A DNA stretch of 64,000 nt. Origin: Endocalyx cinctus. Its lineage: Eukaryota; Ascomycota; Sordariomycetes; Amphisphaeriales; Apiosporaceae. The first letter of the stretch is position 1. Every line of letters starts with the position of its first letter. Shown piece after piece: positions 46,901 to 58,179 of this stretch. The notes under the pieces are model-generated. The model saw only the letters and a program-made list of their open reading frames with translations. It was not told the DNA's origin and searched no databases. The stretch lies in assembly GCA_001600455.1 (NCBI GenBank), contig BCKC01000002.1, positions 1,736,001 to 1,800,000 of the forward strand, written 5' to 3'. The position numbers and the translations under genes are program-made.

Positions 46901-47948
46901 TGAGATGGAATAGACATCCATAAATCTGGTACAACAGAATATGCCCCCACAGCGCTAGCATCGTTCGACATTGAACATTCCTTGTACATTTGAACTATCT
47001 CGTATCAGCGTACGGGCTGCCCATCCAATCATTCTATTCTAAGTCACGTCTATTTCCCACAACCCGATTCCACTCGCGTCCTATATCCACATTTCTTTTG
47101 GCGCATCTTTTTGCTGAGTTGGCATCAGGTTGGCTTTTCCCACTTTCTCCCTTGACTACTCTCCAAGGTCTAGTGTAGTCTTTTTTTTTTTCTCTGTCTT
47201 CTTTCTTTTCTTTCCAACTTTACCCAATCAATCAATTAACCCCCGTCAATCCATTAACCACTTCTACTATTTGCCATTTACTTTACTTATTCGCTATTCG
47301 CTCTTTGACATCCGGGTCTTGCCTGTGCATAGCCGCTATCATCCCCCCCATCTCCCCCCAGAGAACTTACCTTCAAACACTCTTTCCCTTCTCCTCTTTC
47401 TTTTCTTAATTGACTTTTTTCTTACGCAACGCAGCGCAAGAAAATATTAGGTTTTCTTTTATGTTTCAACGAGAGAATAAACATTCATCATACATGATAA
47501 GATTCGACTGCGTTATTTAGTATCATATCGACATTTGAAGTATACATATCTAAGACCTTTCCAGAGTCGCGGCTTCACCTCGTGCCTAATCCAAGTCACC
47601 CTTGCTTCCTGGCTCCACAGCTAATTAAATTTACAAACCTGACCAAAGTAAGTAGATCTCCCTCTAAATCCCTCTAACCTTCACCAAATCTCCCAATCGT
47701 CATGCAGCCCAAGTAGTGGGAAGAGACTTGAAAGTTAGACAAGTCATCATTCGAATTTTGCTCTCTCTTATTTTGTATATATGTAATCCCTCACCAGAGA
47801 ATCCTCCACTCAATTATTGATTACATGTGAACTAATATTTGACGCTCAAGACATTAATAATATCTTTATATTGAAGTGTTACGATTATTAAGAAAACTTT
47901 CTAAACCGACTTAAAAAAGAAAAAGAAAAAAAATTATCGTCGGCCAAT
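43960..47948. other. 4-kb gene-poor region
   Basis: No confident gene apart from a doubtful frame at 44645-44964. Contents: a 21-base T run at 44491-44511, several A tracts near 46600-46720, and three TACGGAGTA/TACTCCGTA words. From about 47180 it becomes C/T-rich with little G, which resembles the long leader of the forkhead gene; GTAAGTAG at 47648 could be a leader intron donor. Confidence 0.5.
44645..44964 (-). CDS. Possible exon of an unrecognised small gene
   Basis: A minus-strand frame is open for about 105 codons from a CATAG acceptor-like site (exon from about 44964) to the stop at 44645. It has protein-like composition: a basic GRKRRRRIST start, then a Pro/Glu/Val-rich stretch, ending YVKAKFWDRSHPKN. 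A Met inside gives a 71-residue minimum. An upstream Met at 45249 begins MRLWQLRRNILPIRMF, a mitochondrial-presequence-like run followed by GTGAAC, but I cannot join it to this exon without ambiguity. No family recognised. Chance is a real alternative. Confidence 0.22.
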
Positions 47949-50225
47949 ATGGCCCGAAATACGCGTTTCGCGCACCACTCGGAGGAGGTTCCAATATTTC
48001 AGGACGAGTTTTTCAGCCAGCAACCAACAACGTCGATAAGCAGGGCTCCAATGCCGTCTATCGGCGAACCTAATTCATCTCGTCGAGTACTTCAAAGTTC
48101 AAATTCAAGTGGCAACATGGTTTTCAACCATCAAACTATGCAGCGCTCTCCCTTCAAGGCCGTCGGCCGCGTCAACGCGTTAACCCCACTCGGACAGTCC
48201 CAAGCGAACATATTAAACGGTGTCTCAATAATGCCACCGAATTCGAACAGCCAGAAGACGGATTCCATGCGAAAGAAGCAGCCGTTAATGTCGAGATTCA
48301 AGACGGTTGCACAGGCGGTTGCACAGAAACCAATGGGGATGGATCTGGGTATGAATTTCGGGAAGGAGAATGTTCATCCGACCATTTACCCGGCTCCCTC
48401 CAACTTCGATCTCAACTTTGGAGAATATTATCAGAAGCTTCCTGGAAAACGAGGGTTGCTTGAAGCAGCCCCTATTAATGATTCGCGGCCTACTAAGAGG
48501 ACTAAGACGGAGGGCTCGTCTCTACCGGCACCTAATTCATTTCCCCCTATTGTTGACGACGGCCAGAAGCCGCCTCATAGTTATGCTCAGTTGATCGGAA
48601 TGGCGATCCTGCGCGCTCCGCATCGACGACTAACGCTCGCACAGATCTACAAGTGGATATCAGACACATACGCATTCTATAATGCTAATGATGCCGGCTG
48701 GCAGAATAGTATCCGTCATAACCTCAGTCTTAACAAAGCATTCATCAAACAGGAGCGCCCCAAGGACGATCCCGGGAAGGGAAATTACTGGGCCATTGAA
48801 CCGGGCATGGAACATCAATTTACGAAGGAGAAGTCTGGTAGGAAAACCACAACGACCGTTGAGAACGTATCTGTAATGAACATGTCAACTCGCTTTGAGC
48901 CTCTTCCCCAAGAAGCACCAATCATGGAAGGGCTTCCAACCCTGCCACCTGCTCTACCAGCTCCGCCAATGGTGTACTCCCAGGCCTCTATGCCTCCTCA
49001 GCTAGCAGCACAATCCGCCCCTGAGGTGTCTTCTGATGCAACTATTCCCTTGTCGGACAGCGCAAACCCGGAGGAGCCGGGAGACAAAGGCCCGGAGCAA
49101 GATAACATTCTAGAATCGAACGCTTATTCACCTTTACCCAAGGAGATGCATTCTTCTCCCCCCATCCCTCGCCATCATGTAAACCGAAGTGACACGCCGC
49201 CGCCGCCGCACAGAGAAGCACCCTCGTCCGGGCCTCGAAAACGTTCGCATAAGCGGAAACACGCGTCGATGGACGCCTCAAATTCCAACTCGGTCGATGA
49301 TAGCGGGTATATCTCGTCGTTAGAATCGTCCGTCATGCGACCTTCTCAGACCGCTAGACTGCAAAGTTCAGGAACCGGACGGCCGCGAATCAAGCGTGGC
49401 CGAGCCGAGGAAGAGATTGCCCGACTTCGAGCTTCGTCGTATGACAGCCCCACCAAGAGCCGGTCATTTGGTTTGGTCCCCCCGTCTTCCTCGCCAATGC
49501 GATCGTCTAATGACATTGGTCAAATGCTACCCCCGTTCACTCCGGCCGTCAAAGTCAGAGCACCTCTTCGACCTCCTGCCTCCGTCTCACCGGATACCAA
49601 TTTGCGCATTCATAGAGAAAATGTCCTCTCCATGCTCAACTCACCTATGCGTCGGGTTAGTACCCTGCCGAATGAAGTTCCGTGGAGCCCCAAGTTCGAT
49701 ATGGGTCCAACAGGCATGGGCATCTGGGATGAATCTATCGATTTCGATATCTTCCAGAATGACGCTCTAGATTCTTTCTTCTTCAATGCTGATAACGGCT
49801 CTCCCGTGAAGCGCTCGTCCAGGAAGCCGCGCTTAGACCGCACTCAATCGGCAGGCGTCCTCGGCGAGATCACCAACACGGCGTCAAATAAGTCAATCAC
49901 CTCCGCTCCTCTCCTCAGACCGCCAACCCCTTACAGCGTTAACTACGAAACGCCAAGCAAGGCCTTCGAGGGCATGTCTTCTCCAAGCAAACTATTGCAA
50001 TCGCCGCTTGCTGCCGTAAAATCTCAGCAGGTACCCGACCTTCCAACCGATTGGATGAATTTCGAGGACGTCTGTGTTCCGCCATTTTTTGAGGACGAAC
50101 CTGAAGAGGGCGGTGGTATGGACATACTCCAGGGTTTCGAAAAGATTGGCGGCAACCAGACGGCAAACGCGTCTGCGAAGCCGTCGAAACCCGGACTTGG
50201 CCGAAGCTATAGCACTCACCTCTAG
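47949..50225 (+). CDS. Forkhead transcription factor (Sep1/Hcm1-like, no FHA domain)
   Basis: Single exon, 758 residues. The forkhead DNA-binding domain spans about residues 207-295: KPPHSYAQLIGMAIL, LTLAQIYKWISDTYAFY, WQNSIRHNLSLNKAFIK and GKGNYWAIEPG. No FHA domain is visible, so it is closer to fission yeast Sep1 or budding yeast Hcm1 than to Fkh1/Fkh2, subject to phylogeny. A KEN motif at 139-141 (FGKENVHP) is a candidate APC/C degron, fitting cell-cycle-controlled turnover. Many Ser-Pro/Thr-Pro sites lie in the long disordered C-terminal half (for example MLNSPMRR, YETPSKAFEGMSSPSK), typical of CDK targets. An aromatic-acidic patch (WDESIDFDIFQND) could be an activation motif. It should act in the nucleus on cell-cycle genes. 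Confidence 0.92.
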   Translation: MARNTRFAHHSEEVPIFQDEFFSQQPTTSISRAPMPSIGEPNSSRRVLQSSNSSGNMVFNHQTMQRSPFKAVGRVNALTPLGQSQANILNGVSIMPPNSNSQKTDSMRKKQPLMSRFKTVAQAVAQKPMGMDLGMNFGKENVHPTIYPAPSNFDLNFGEYYQKLPGKRGLLEAAPINDSRPTKRTKTEGSSLPAPNSFPPIVDDGQKPPHSYAQLIGMAILRAPHRRLTLAQIYKWISDTYAFYNANDAGWQNSIRHNLSLNKAFIKQERPKDDPGKGNYWAIEPGMEHQFTKEKSGRKTTTTVENVSVMNMSTRFEPLPQEAPIMEGLPTLPPALPAPPMVYSQASMPPQLAAQSAPEVSSDATIPLSDSANPEEPGDKGPEQDNILESNAYSPLPKEMHSSPPIPRHHVNRSDTPPPPHREAPSSGPRKRSHKRKHASMDASNSNSVDDSGYISSLESSVMRPSQTARLQSSGTGRPRIKRGRAEEEIARLRASSYDSPTKSRSFGLVPPSSSPMRSSNDIGQMLPPFTPAVKVRAPLRPPASVSPDTNLRIHRENVLSMLNSPMRRVSTLPNEVPWSPKFDMGPTGMGIWDESIDFDIFQNDALDSFFFNADNGSPVKRSSRKPRLDRTQSAGVLGEITNTASNKSITSAPLLRPPTPYSVNYETPSKAFEGMSSPSKLLQSPLAAVKSQQVPDLPTDWMNFEDVCVPPFFEDEPEEGGGMDILQGFEKIGGNQTANASAKPSKPGLGRSYSTHL

Positions 50226-51363
50226 AACAGTGCAAATGCTCTTCTAGAAGGTTGTGTGATGCACGAAAAGCAAGATGGAACTTTTGCTGCATGCTAACTG
50301 ACGACGATCATGATTGAATGAATATTAAAAGACGACCTACATCACCTACCTAATCTTCGCGATACGACGATCACTGCCCTTGAGGACGCGTATCTAATAC
50401 CTTACCTGACCTTAGACATTTACCCCGCCTACTCTTCTTCGCCCCACGGCCCTCTTTGTGCTTATACCCTACTTTATCATTACGAAGCTACGTCTCCTAA
50501 GTACATAATTCACCCTTACACTTTTCCTTTACTATAAGATGCCTATTCACGGAGATCAACTTATTTCTTTCCTTACTCGGAACGCTGGAGAAAAGTGGTA
50601 AGAAGTCATACGATAAATGCAAGCGTGGGAATGAATATTATTTCCTAGGAGAGTATCAATCAAGGCGTGCTGGATCTGGATTTTCTTTCTGGGCAAAATA
50701 CGAGAAATGGGGAAGTTTGCAATACTGTTTTACGAGAGATGGGATACGTGCTGGATAAATTCTTGTTGGTTTACTTTTGTTGTCTGTTTATATTGGAGGG
50801 AAGCGAGGGAGGGGGTTACAAATGAATGATGCGGAGTTGGCTTGGGAGCGTCTTTGTTTTTGTTTTTTTCCCAAGTTGTCTCTTATGATAGTATACCATT
50901 TCACGCAATAAGACTTCGGTTTTACTGTAATGCGACCTCTCATTCTTTCTGCACTTATTCTTATTCTTATTATAAACATTGCTAAGGCGTAGAATGATAA
51001 AACACGTATTTCTGTACGTACTTCTTAGTCCTATTGCTGACCGAAATATCTATTCGAGTATCTACGGGCAATGCCACGAGAGGGGTAAAAGCGAAACCAG
51101 AACGCCGCAATAAGTGCATCTCATACCCATACCTGCGATAAAACCAATAACACCAATGCTGCCGACATGTATGTTGAAAAAGGAACAATGGGAAAAAAGA
51201 AATTAATAATCCAAAATACAACGACCTCGGCGAAAAGCCAAACCTTCCTTAAACGTAATAACCGATAGGGGGAAAAGCTATGTAAAAGGGTATGAACTAT
51301 GACGATGACGAGATTAAGTCGACCCGTAGAAGATATCATTGTTTCAATTCAACGTAGCCTGAA
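50226..51363. other. Intergenic between convergent genes, no gene seen
   Basis: 1.1 kb with forkhead 3' UTR on the left and the atg101 3' end on the right. Short minus-strand frames at 50788-51339 lack resemblance to known proteins. Confidence 0.5.
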
Positions 51364-52227
51364 TTAATAGATACCCATGCGCGCCGCCCAGCCAGCATCC
51401 TTCTGGTTGACGGTTATCTGATAAGGGAAAGGGTTCGCCTCGCTCGTGGTGATGGGCGGTATGTGGTCCTTATGGGAGTTGACGCACGTGATGATCTTCA
51501 TCGACGTCGTGCGCAGAGTCTGGGCCATCGCGTGGTGAACTTTCGCTCGTTCTGTATCGAAGCAGTAATTAGTATTATCTATCATATTTTATAGGAGGGG
51601 AGGTGAAAAAAAAAAAAAAAGAAGAGTAGACATACCACTTTCCGTCTTGGGCTCCGCCACCGTCACCTTGATGGTCCAACACTCCCAGCAGACCTCCTCG
51701 TCGCCGGCGGCGCGCATATACCAGGTCTTCCGGCGCTTCTTCTCGAAGAACTGGACGGAGACGGTACCGCGACCGCCGTTGTTGGCGTTCGCGCCGCCGG
51801 AAGAGTAAGCGGCCCGGTGCTGGTGCTGGGTGCTGTTACGCTCGGCGTCGAGCTCGCGGGCGAGGTCGGAGGCGCGCTTCTCGATCATCGTGTCCAGCTC
51901 CGTGTCCTCGACGTAGGGGAGCATGATGTCCAGCACCTCCCGGCGGCGGGGCTCGAGGGAGGGGAAGAAGCGGTGGAAGAAGATCGTGTGGAGGATTCCT
52001 AAGCGGGGGAGAGAGAAAAAGATGGGAGTTTTAGCTGTGAGGTTTTGAAAAGAAAAGAAAAAAATATAAAGATACCTAGGTAGAATAAAACGAGAAGAGA
52101 GGGTATGGTGACGTTATGTTATGAAAAAAACGTGGGGTAGTAGATACTTACCTCGGACGACATCTCGTACTGATGCCGGGTCGGCGAAGGCTTCTAATAT
52201 GAACTCCTGGGGAGCTTGTTGCTCCAT
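51364..52227 (-). CDS. atg101: Autophagy protein Atg101
   Basis: Exons 52227-52152, 51998-51636 and 51551-51364 give 208 residues; introns are 153 and 84 bp. Conserved blocks of the HORMA-fold Atg101 family are present: FADPASVRDVVR-GILHTIFFHR, VSVQFFEKKRRKTWY, VCWECWTIKV, and a C-terminal ITTSEANPFPYQI. The segment aligned with the animal WF finger (WPF) reads WYM here. Atg101 pairs with Atg13 in the Atg1/ULK initiation complex. A fungus-specific insert rich in Gly, Asn and Gln (QHQHRAAYSSGGANANNGG) precedes the finger. Intron 2 contains a 15-base pyrimidine (T) tract near its donor. Start chosen at the only ATG that yields MEQQAPQEFILEAF in frame. Confidence 0.93.
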
Positions 52228-54558
52228 TTCCAAAAAAAAAAAATTTTCTTTTATCAGTTTATTGCGATTCTTTCTAGTAATGCAGTGGATGAGGCTGTAA
52301 GGTAGGAATGAGTTCCTTTCGATCTGATGGGGGCTGTTGATTGGGTTGGAGGGGTCAGCAGCCTATCTGCCTACGTACTAAGCTAGCTAAGTACGTAGCT
52401 GGGACTGCTAGGGGGGTTAAATACAGTTGCTGTGTCCCACTAGCTAGTGTGGGTAACAGGGGTCTTAATTGCCTAAGACTGGGGCGCTACGGAATAGAAC
52501 ATCAAACCAAGCTGTCCGTGACTTACCTCTTACTCTGTCACGCTTTGTGTGCGTCTTTCTTTATCCATAACACCACACAAAATTTCAATACTTTCTATTC
52601 CATTTGAATAAATACACAGGCATTTCTTTGTCGTTAAGAAAAATAGGGTAATTTATCCAGCATTGGGCGTATACGTCTACTCATCTTATTATACGAAATA
52701 GGGGATATTCTTGACAGTAAGACAGAGTGACAAGAACATATATATATATATATCTTAATATCTTATAATTGACTTTACAGGCTCAAGCCTGGTACAAATG
52801 TTGCAGACTGATCCTGTATTTTCATCTTCATTGTGTTGAAAACTTATAAGAATACAGCCACACCAGACAGGCAACTCTTGCTGATGAACAGTAATAGCAA
52901 CCTTAGCTAGTTTCATTGACTCTCATATTTTTCAACATTCTAATAAGTCACGTATTGATGGCAAACTACCTTCGGAGATCGCAGTATATATTATGTTACT
53001 AGGAATAGCGAGATGTTGAATCTAAGAAGTGGCTCAAGCTATCGCAGAACCTAGAACATAAGGAAGCTTAGCCACGTTTTGTTCTCATACGGGTGCAGAC
53101 GCTTCGTCAAGTGGTTCCGAGGGTTGCATATATTCAGGGCCTGTAGCCGGAACACGAAGATAGCCTAGACATCGGTGATAACAATAGATGGCCAAAGTGT
53201 GTAGCCAAGGTCGTAAGGGAAGCTCTCATGGAAGTATTTTTTGGTGACTCGGAAACTCAGATGCAAGACTCAACTTCTAAGGACATATATCATGATATCA
53301 GCTCACTTTAAACGCCTCTATATGAATGAAGGCTACGTCGTCGTGGATCTAAGAACTCAAACGACAACTCGTATAGCCTAGTAGTATCAAACGCTGACGA
53401 ATTAGACTTATTACATATATATCATGACCCGCATTATAGTGATCATTTGAGACTGAGGGCATCAATAGGCTCTGTATCCCCGGGGCTTTCGATGGCAGAG
53501 GATACCACCCATAATACGCACAATCGGCAAGCATTCAAACCACTAGTAGCGCAGACAGGAGGGGAAAGAATGCCGAGGAAGGGGACAATGAGGTATCCGA
53601 CGAGCAAGCAGCATAACAGCTGTATGGGCTAGAGTGATACCCTACTTTTAGTTTCTATGATTTTATGTAGTATCAACAGCCGCGGCATAACAAAAACGAA
53701 ACTGCCTACCGTCCCTGCATTCGTCTTGAGATAATCCAGTCCTGCATCTTATGCTGAGATCCAACGTCTCCCAAGCTCTAGTACGAGGACATTTATTGCC
53801 AGATCAATATCACTTAGAAAAGCCAGGTTATGCGCGTGCCTTCACAAGAAACCTCTCAACGAGGTAAAATCTTTCTCGCAGGTACGGCTGGCGGAGTTGA
53901 CAAAATTGATTAGGACGAGATACTCATCGACCCCCTTTTCAAGGTCTCATATACCATCCTGAGCCTAAAGTGGGCGGGATTGGATATCACACGGCGCAAG
54001 GATATTAGGTTCAGTTTAAATATTTATCTAGCCTATATATGCTACGTATGACACTTTGTCTGCTCTTCTCGTAAATCCAGGTATCCTCTCTTCTATAAAT
54101 ATTTACGTTTATTTTATACGATTCCCCAGATTATCCGGGGGTTTGCAATTCCCCATCAAAACTCTGGGGGAGTTTCGTATGTCGTCATAGGACTAGGTTC
54201 ACTAACTCAGGCAGCTCAGGTACGTATACTACTGTAAATATGCACATAAACAGCTAAAAGTACCACGCTATTTACAGAATACAGAGCCACAATTACCGAG
54301 CCGCCCCCTACCTAAATTTTACTTACGTGTATTACGTTGGGCTAGCAAGCTCCTGAAGTTTGAAGTCGCGTAAAGCCGAGGTACGTTTCATTTGACAGCT
54401 ATAGGCGTGTTTTTTTTTATTTGATCTTAATTTTAATTAATGATCGACTCTACCAAAGAAAATAAAATATCATCATCTCCATTAAGCTTTACTCAGAGTT
54501 CCAACCAACCTGAAAAACGGAGAGTTGATAGTTTAGAACTTTAACTTTCACTCTCATC
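52228..54558. other. 2.3-kb region without a recognised gene
   Basis: Between diverging atg101 and pex3. AT-rich, with a (TA)n stretch near 52739-52752. Frames at 52341-52607, 53349-53534 and 53447-53632 are short, without resemblance or plausible splicing partners. Longer than two promoters usually need. Confidence 0.45.
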
Positions 54559-56357
54559 ATGTTTCAGGCTACGAGGCAATGGTTTCGCCGCAATCGAACT
54601 CCCCTCGCAATCGGCGTTGGTGTTGTTGGTGCAGGTTATGTTGCTACGCAATATGTTTTGAGTAAGATACACGATGCGAGGGAGCGCATGAGTAGCGATC
54701 GGATAGCCAAGGAAAAGTAGGTGATCTCATATTCATTGATTTTACCATTTAAGAATTCTTGAAGAAGATAAACGTGAAATGTCTCGCTCACTGCGCATCC
54801 AGCTTGCGACGTCGCTTCGAACAAAACCAAGAAGACTGCACTTTCACCGTCCTAGCCCTCCTACCGACAGCCACGACCAACATCCTCGATGCTATGAACA
54901 CCGAAAAGATTACCTTAGAAATCCAGCAGATGAAAAGTTCCGCAAGAGGCGTAAGGAGTGCCGATTCCTCTGGCGCGACTCCGAGCATCGCCGATACCAC
55001 CATGACAGAGGAAGAAGGCAGAAGTATAGTCAGCTTACAGAGTGAGAGCGGCATTCATGCAAGCCAAATGAACCTTCCTGCGCCAGCCAACGCCGGAGAT
55101 GGGACACAAGATGGTGGACAGGCTGCGCAGAAGTCTAGGAAAACAAAGAGACAGCTATGGGACGACTTGACAATAAGTTGTAAGTCTAGAGACACCTCAC
55201 TTATTTTTTCCCCCACGCGTCATTGAAACACTACAAAGTTTGAAAGCTCGAGCTAATGATACCCAGCAATAACGCGTTCTTTTACACTCGTGTATACCCT
55301 TGCGCTCCTCACCATGTTAACAAGAATTCAACTCAACCTCCTTGGCCGACGTAGCTACCTCTCAAGTGTTGTATCCCTAGCCACCGGCACAACGCAATCG
55401 ACCATTAGCCTGGAGAATAACGACGACGATAACTCAGAGCAGGCATATGGAAGTGATTTCGAGACTAACCGAAAGTATCTGACTTTCAGCTGGTGGCTGC
55501 TCAACCGTGGCTGGATAGACGTTATGGAGAAGGTGGAACAGGCTGTGCGAGACGTGTTCGGCCATCTGAGCCCGCGAGATCTCTTGACCTTCGACACATT
55601 CTCGCAATTGACATTTGAAGTAAGAAAGAAGGTGGAGGGTTCGTCGGACCCCGTCGGAAAGAGGGGCTCATCACAATGGCTCTCGTTCCTCCTCCCTCCT
55701 ACTACGCTTGAAGATTTTGTCTTGCGGGAATCGGGAGTCTTAGGCGACAGCGCTTCGGCAACAACGCAGCCCGAAGCATCAGATTCGGCTTCATCTACGA
55801 CCTCGTCGGCCCTTCGGCGTCTTATCGACGAGACGTCCGACCTAATCGAGTCACCGGCCTTCTCGCACGTTCTGACCCTCATCCTAGACACGGGTTTCTC
55901 CATACTCCTTAACCAAAAGGTCTTCCCCGGAGCGTTTGAGCCGCAATCATCCGAGGTCGCGGTCATGCAAGAGTTACCGGTACCCGTGAACACGGCCGCG
56001 ACCAAGGCCGTCCTGCTCCCCAAGGTTCTGTCCGTCCTGACGCGACAGGCCCACGTGATCGGAAACGGCATGCCCAACGAGTACCTCCAGGAGATGGAGC
56101 GGGTACGCGATCTCGAAGCCTTCGCCGCCGTCGTTTATTCCAGCAACTGGGAGAACGAGATCCACCAGGACGAGGAGGGCGCGTTCACGGCGACCAGAGC
56201 GGGTGAAGACGCGGTACCGTCGGCCGCCGTATTACCCCAGAGCGTCCGCCCGTCGCAGGTATCGACGCTGGGCGACGAGAGCGTCGTCATCGTCGAGCCC
56301 TCGCAGAACTCGTTCGAAAGCGCTTGGGAACGGGCGACGATTACCGAGACTAAATGA
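54559..56357 (+). CDS. pex3: Peroxisomal membrane assembly factor Pex3
   Basis: Exons 54559-54716, 54803-55179 and 55267-56357 give 541 residues, a normal fungal size. The N-terminus MFQATRQWFRRNRTPLAIG is the basic peroxisomal targeting segment, followed by a membrane helix (AIGVGVVGAGYVATQYVL). The cytosolic part has the family runs NLRRRFEQNQEDCTFTVLAL, ITLEIQQMKSS, LWDDLTIS-SITRSFTLVYTLALL and YLTFSWWLLNRGW. Pex3 docks Pex19 to insert peroxisomal membrane proteins. Two Ser/Thr-rich insertions (about residues 100-150 and 330-350) look disordered. Both introns are phase-shifting, and both junctions fall in conserved sequence, so the model is firm. The tail after residue 450 is acidic and variable. 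Confidence 0.95.
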
Positions 56358-57417
56358 AAATGAAACTAAAAATAAATAAAACAAAACGGGATATAAACAA
56401 ATGAGAGATTCTACGGATATCGTTAATTGATTATTTAGGCTCTTTTTTTCATGTCGGGTTTATGACTTTGGGGGGACATCTTCTATCTACAGACACGAAG
56501 GAACGGACGTCGGTCCTACACGAGATATACACTTTTTTTTGGCGAACAGAAAGAGAAAAGAACTCAAGATACACACAAAAAAAGCACACATGTACATATA
56601 TCGACACGGTAAAGCGTTTTTCTCTTCTCTTCTTTTTGGAATGTGTTGTTTTATTATCATTATGAAGCAGTCTTTTTATTATAGCTTGCATTGGAGACAC
56701 TAGGCTTGGGGATAAATAGCAGAAACTCTAGAGGACGGGTGCTATCATATAAGTATGTATTATGAATGAATAAACACTCGATCAAGGTAAAACTTGATTG
56801 AAGCTTTTAAAGCAAGCTATCAACACTTGTCCATTGTCGTGTGAAGGAGAATTTATAACATGATGCTGAGTTCTCCTTCGGTGTGGGGTGGTCCTGGCTG
56901 GTCCATCCCTTAGCTCTCGGCAAACTGACGACTTCCGTTGTATTCCCCGTAAAGACCCGGCCGCGACGTGCCACAAGGTTCTTGAGACGGCGGCGGGTGG
57001 CAAGTTTCGTATCTTGACAGCGTCTCGGCATTAACATCGTCGCAGCCACGCCTTCTTCCAGTCAAAATCCTGCAGCGGGCACCGACCGAGAGTCTCGTCT
57101 TACCATCGACCCCCTCTTTCCCTTACCCGATAATGTAGACAGGCCGCGGATCTAGAGTTTATTATCTCGGTCTTCGAACCGATATGCCTCCCGATTTCAA
57201 AGCCCAAGCTCCGACCCTACGACCTCGGCGGTCGGGGCAAGATGGTGTTTTTCTCTATTCCACCAGGTGGATATCGGTCTTCATTTTTACCATGAATAGC
57301 TTTTTGAGTCGGTAAAGTTTTTCTTTCTTCTTTTCTTTTCTTTTCTGTCCTTTTGTTTTGCGGTGCTGGGAATTTAGCGAGGGCAAGGGTAAATTTTGAA
57401 GCAGAATTCCTATCTCT
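56358..57417. other. Intergenic between convergent genes, no gene seen
   Basis: 1.06 kb. Overlapping minus-strand frames at 56782-57049 encode basic peptides without resemblance. T/C-rich around 57318-57350. Confidence 0.5.
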
Positions 57418-58179
57418 TCACATCAAGCCCCTAATAAATTTATCTAAACCCATCTCGAACATCTCGTTACGAACACCGGCACCCCCTTTATGTTCGACGG
57501 GGGCGAGGGGATTTTTGACAACTATTTTTTTTCTTATCTTAGTACTTCTTTGAAGAAACGATCATAACGCAGCAGCGAGGGAAAAAAAAAAAAGGGGGGG
57601 GGGGGGGGGGGAATAAATCAACTCACCGTACTCGACCCAAAGGTTTATATAAATCTGATGCAGGACGTTACGCATGCTCGCGCCCCCGACCTCGGTCAGC
57701 ATAGCGAACCGTAAGTTCGTCGGGGTCTCGTAGTAGTGCAGCTTGTACTGGCCGGTGCGGTAGCTGATGAAGGCGTCGTCCTCCCCCCCGAGCTTGCGCA
57801 CCATGTTTCGCAAGCTGAAGACGGTGCCGAAGATCAGCTTCGCGTCGTCCGCGGCCTTGTTGCTCGCCCCACCCGGTCTCTTGCTGGTGGCCGTCGTGGC
57901 TGTTGTCGTCGGCGCTACCGCGCCATTAGGTAGTTGCTGCGCCTGCGTAGGATCGTGGTCTGGGGCGGAGGCGGCTGCGACTTGTTGTTGTTGTTGTTGT
58001 TGTTGTTGTTGATGATGCGCCGGCGTGTACCAGTGTCGAGAGTATATACATTCGGCTGTTTGGTTTGGTTTGTTTTCTTGGGTAAGCCTTTGCGAGAAAA
58101 GAATATGGATTTAGTAGAGATTAATTGATGACTTACTGTGACGATCAAATATATAAAATGAATAGACCTGGACAGGCAT
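57418..58179 (-). CDS. bet5: TRAPP complex subunit Bet5 with polyglutamine insert
   Basis: Exons 58179-58137, 58055-57627 and 57521-57418 give 191 residues. The N-terminus VYSFYIFDRH joins TECIYSRHWYTP across an 81-bp intron, the classical Bet5/TRAPPC1 beginning. The longin-like core continues with DAKLIFGTVFSLRNMVRKLGG, YRTGQYKLHYYETPTNLRF and MLTEVGGASMRNVLHQIY. The last exon adds VVKNPLAPVEHKGG and ends GLDKFIRGLM. Bet5 is a small subunit of the TRAPP core that activates Ypt1/Rab1 for ER-Golgi traffic. Between the first strand and the core lie nine Gln in a row and a Thr/Ala-rich linker of about 45 residues; animal Bet5 has a much shorter loop. The second intron (57522-57626) contains 18 C and 12 T on the coding strand. 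Confidence 0.95.
57582..57611 (+). repeat. Intronic A(12)G(18) double homopolymer
   Basis: Twelve A followed by eighteen G on the plus strand, inside intron 2 of bet5. On the coding strand it reads C(18)T(12), 15 bp after the donor. Confidence 0.95.

Noticed and set aside
50788..51339. Minus-strand frames after the forkhead gene
   Set aside because: Low-complexity aromatic/Arg peptides in AT-rich spacer, without homology.
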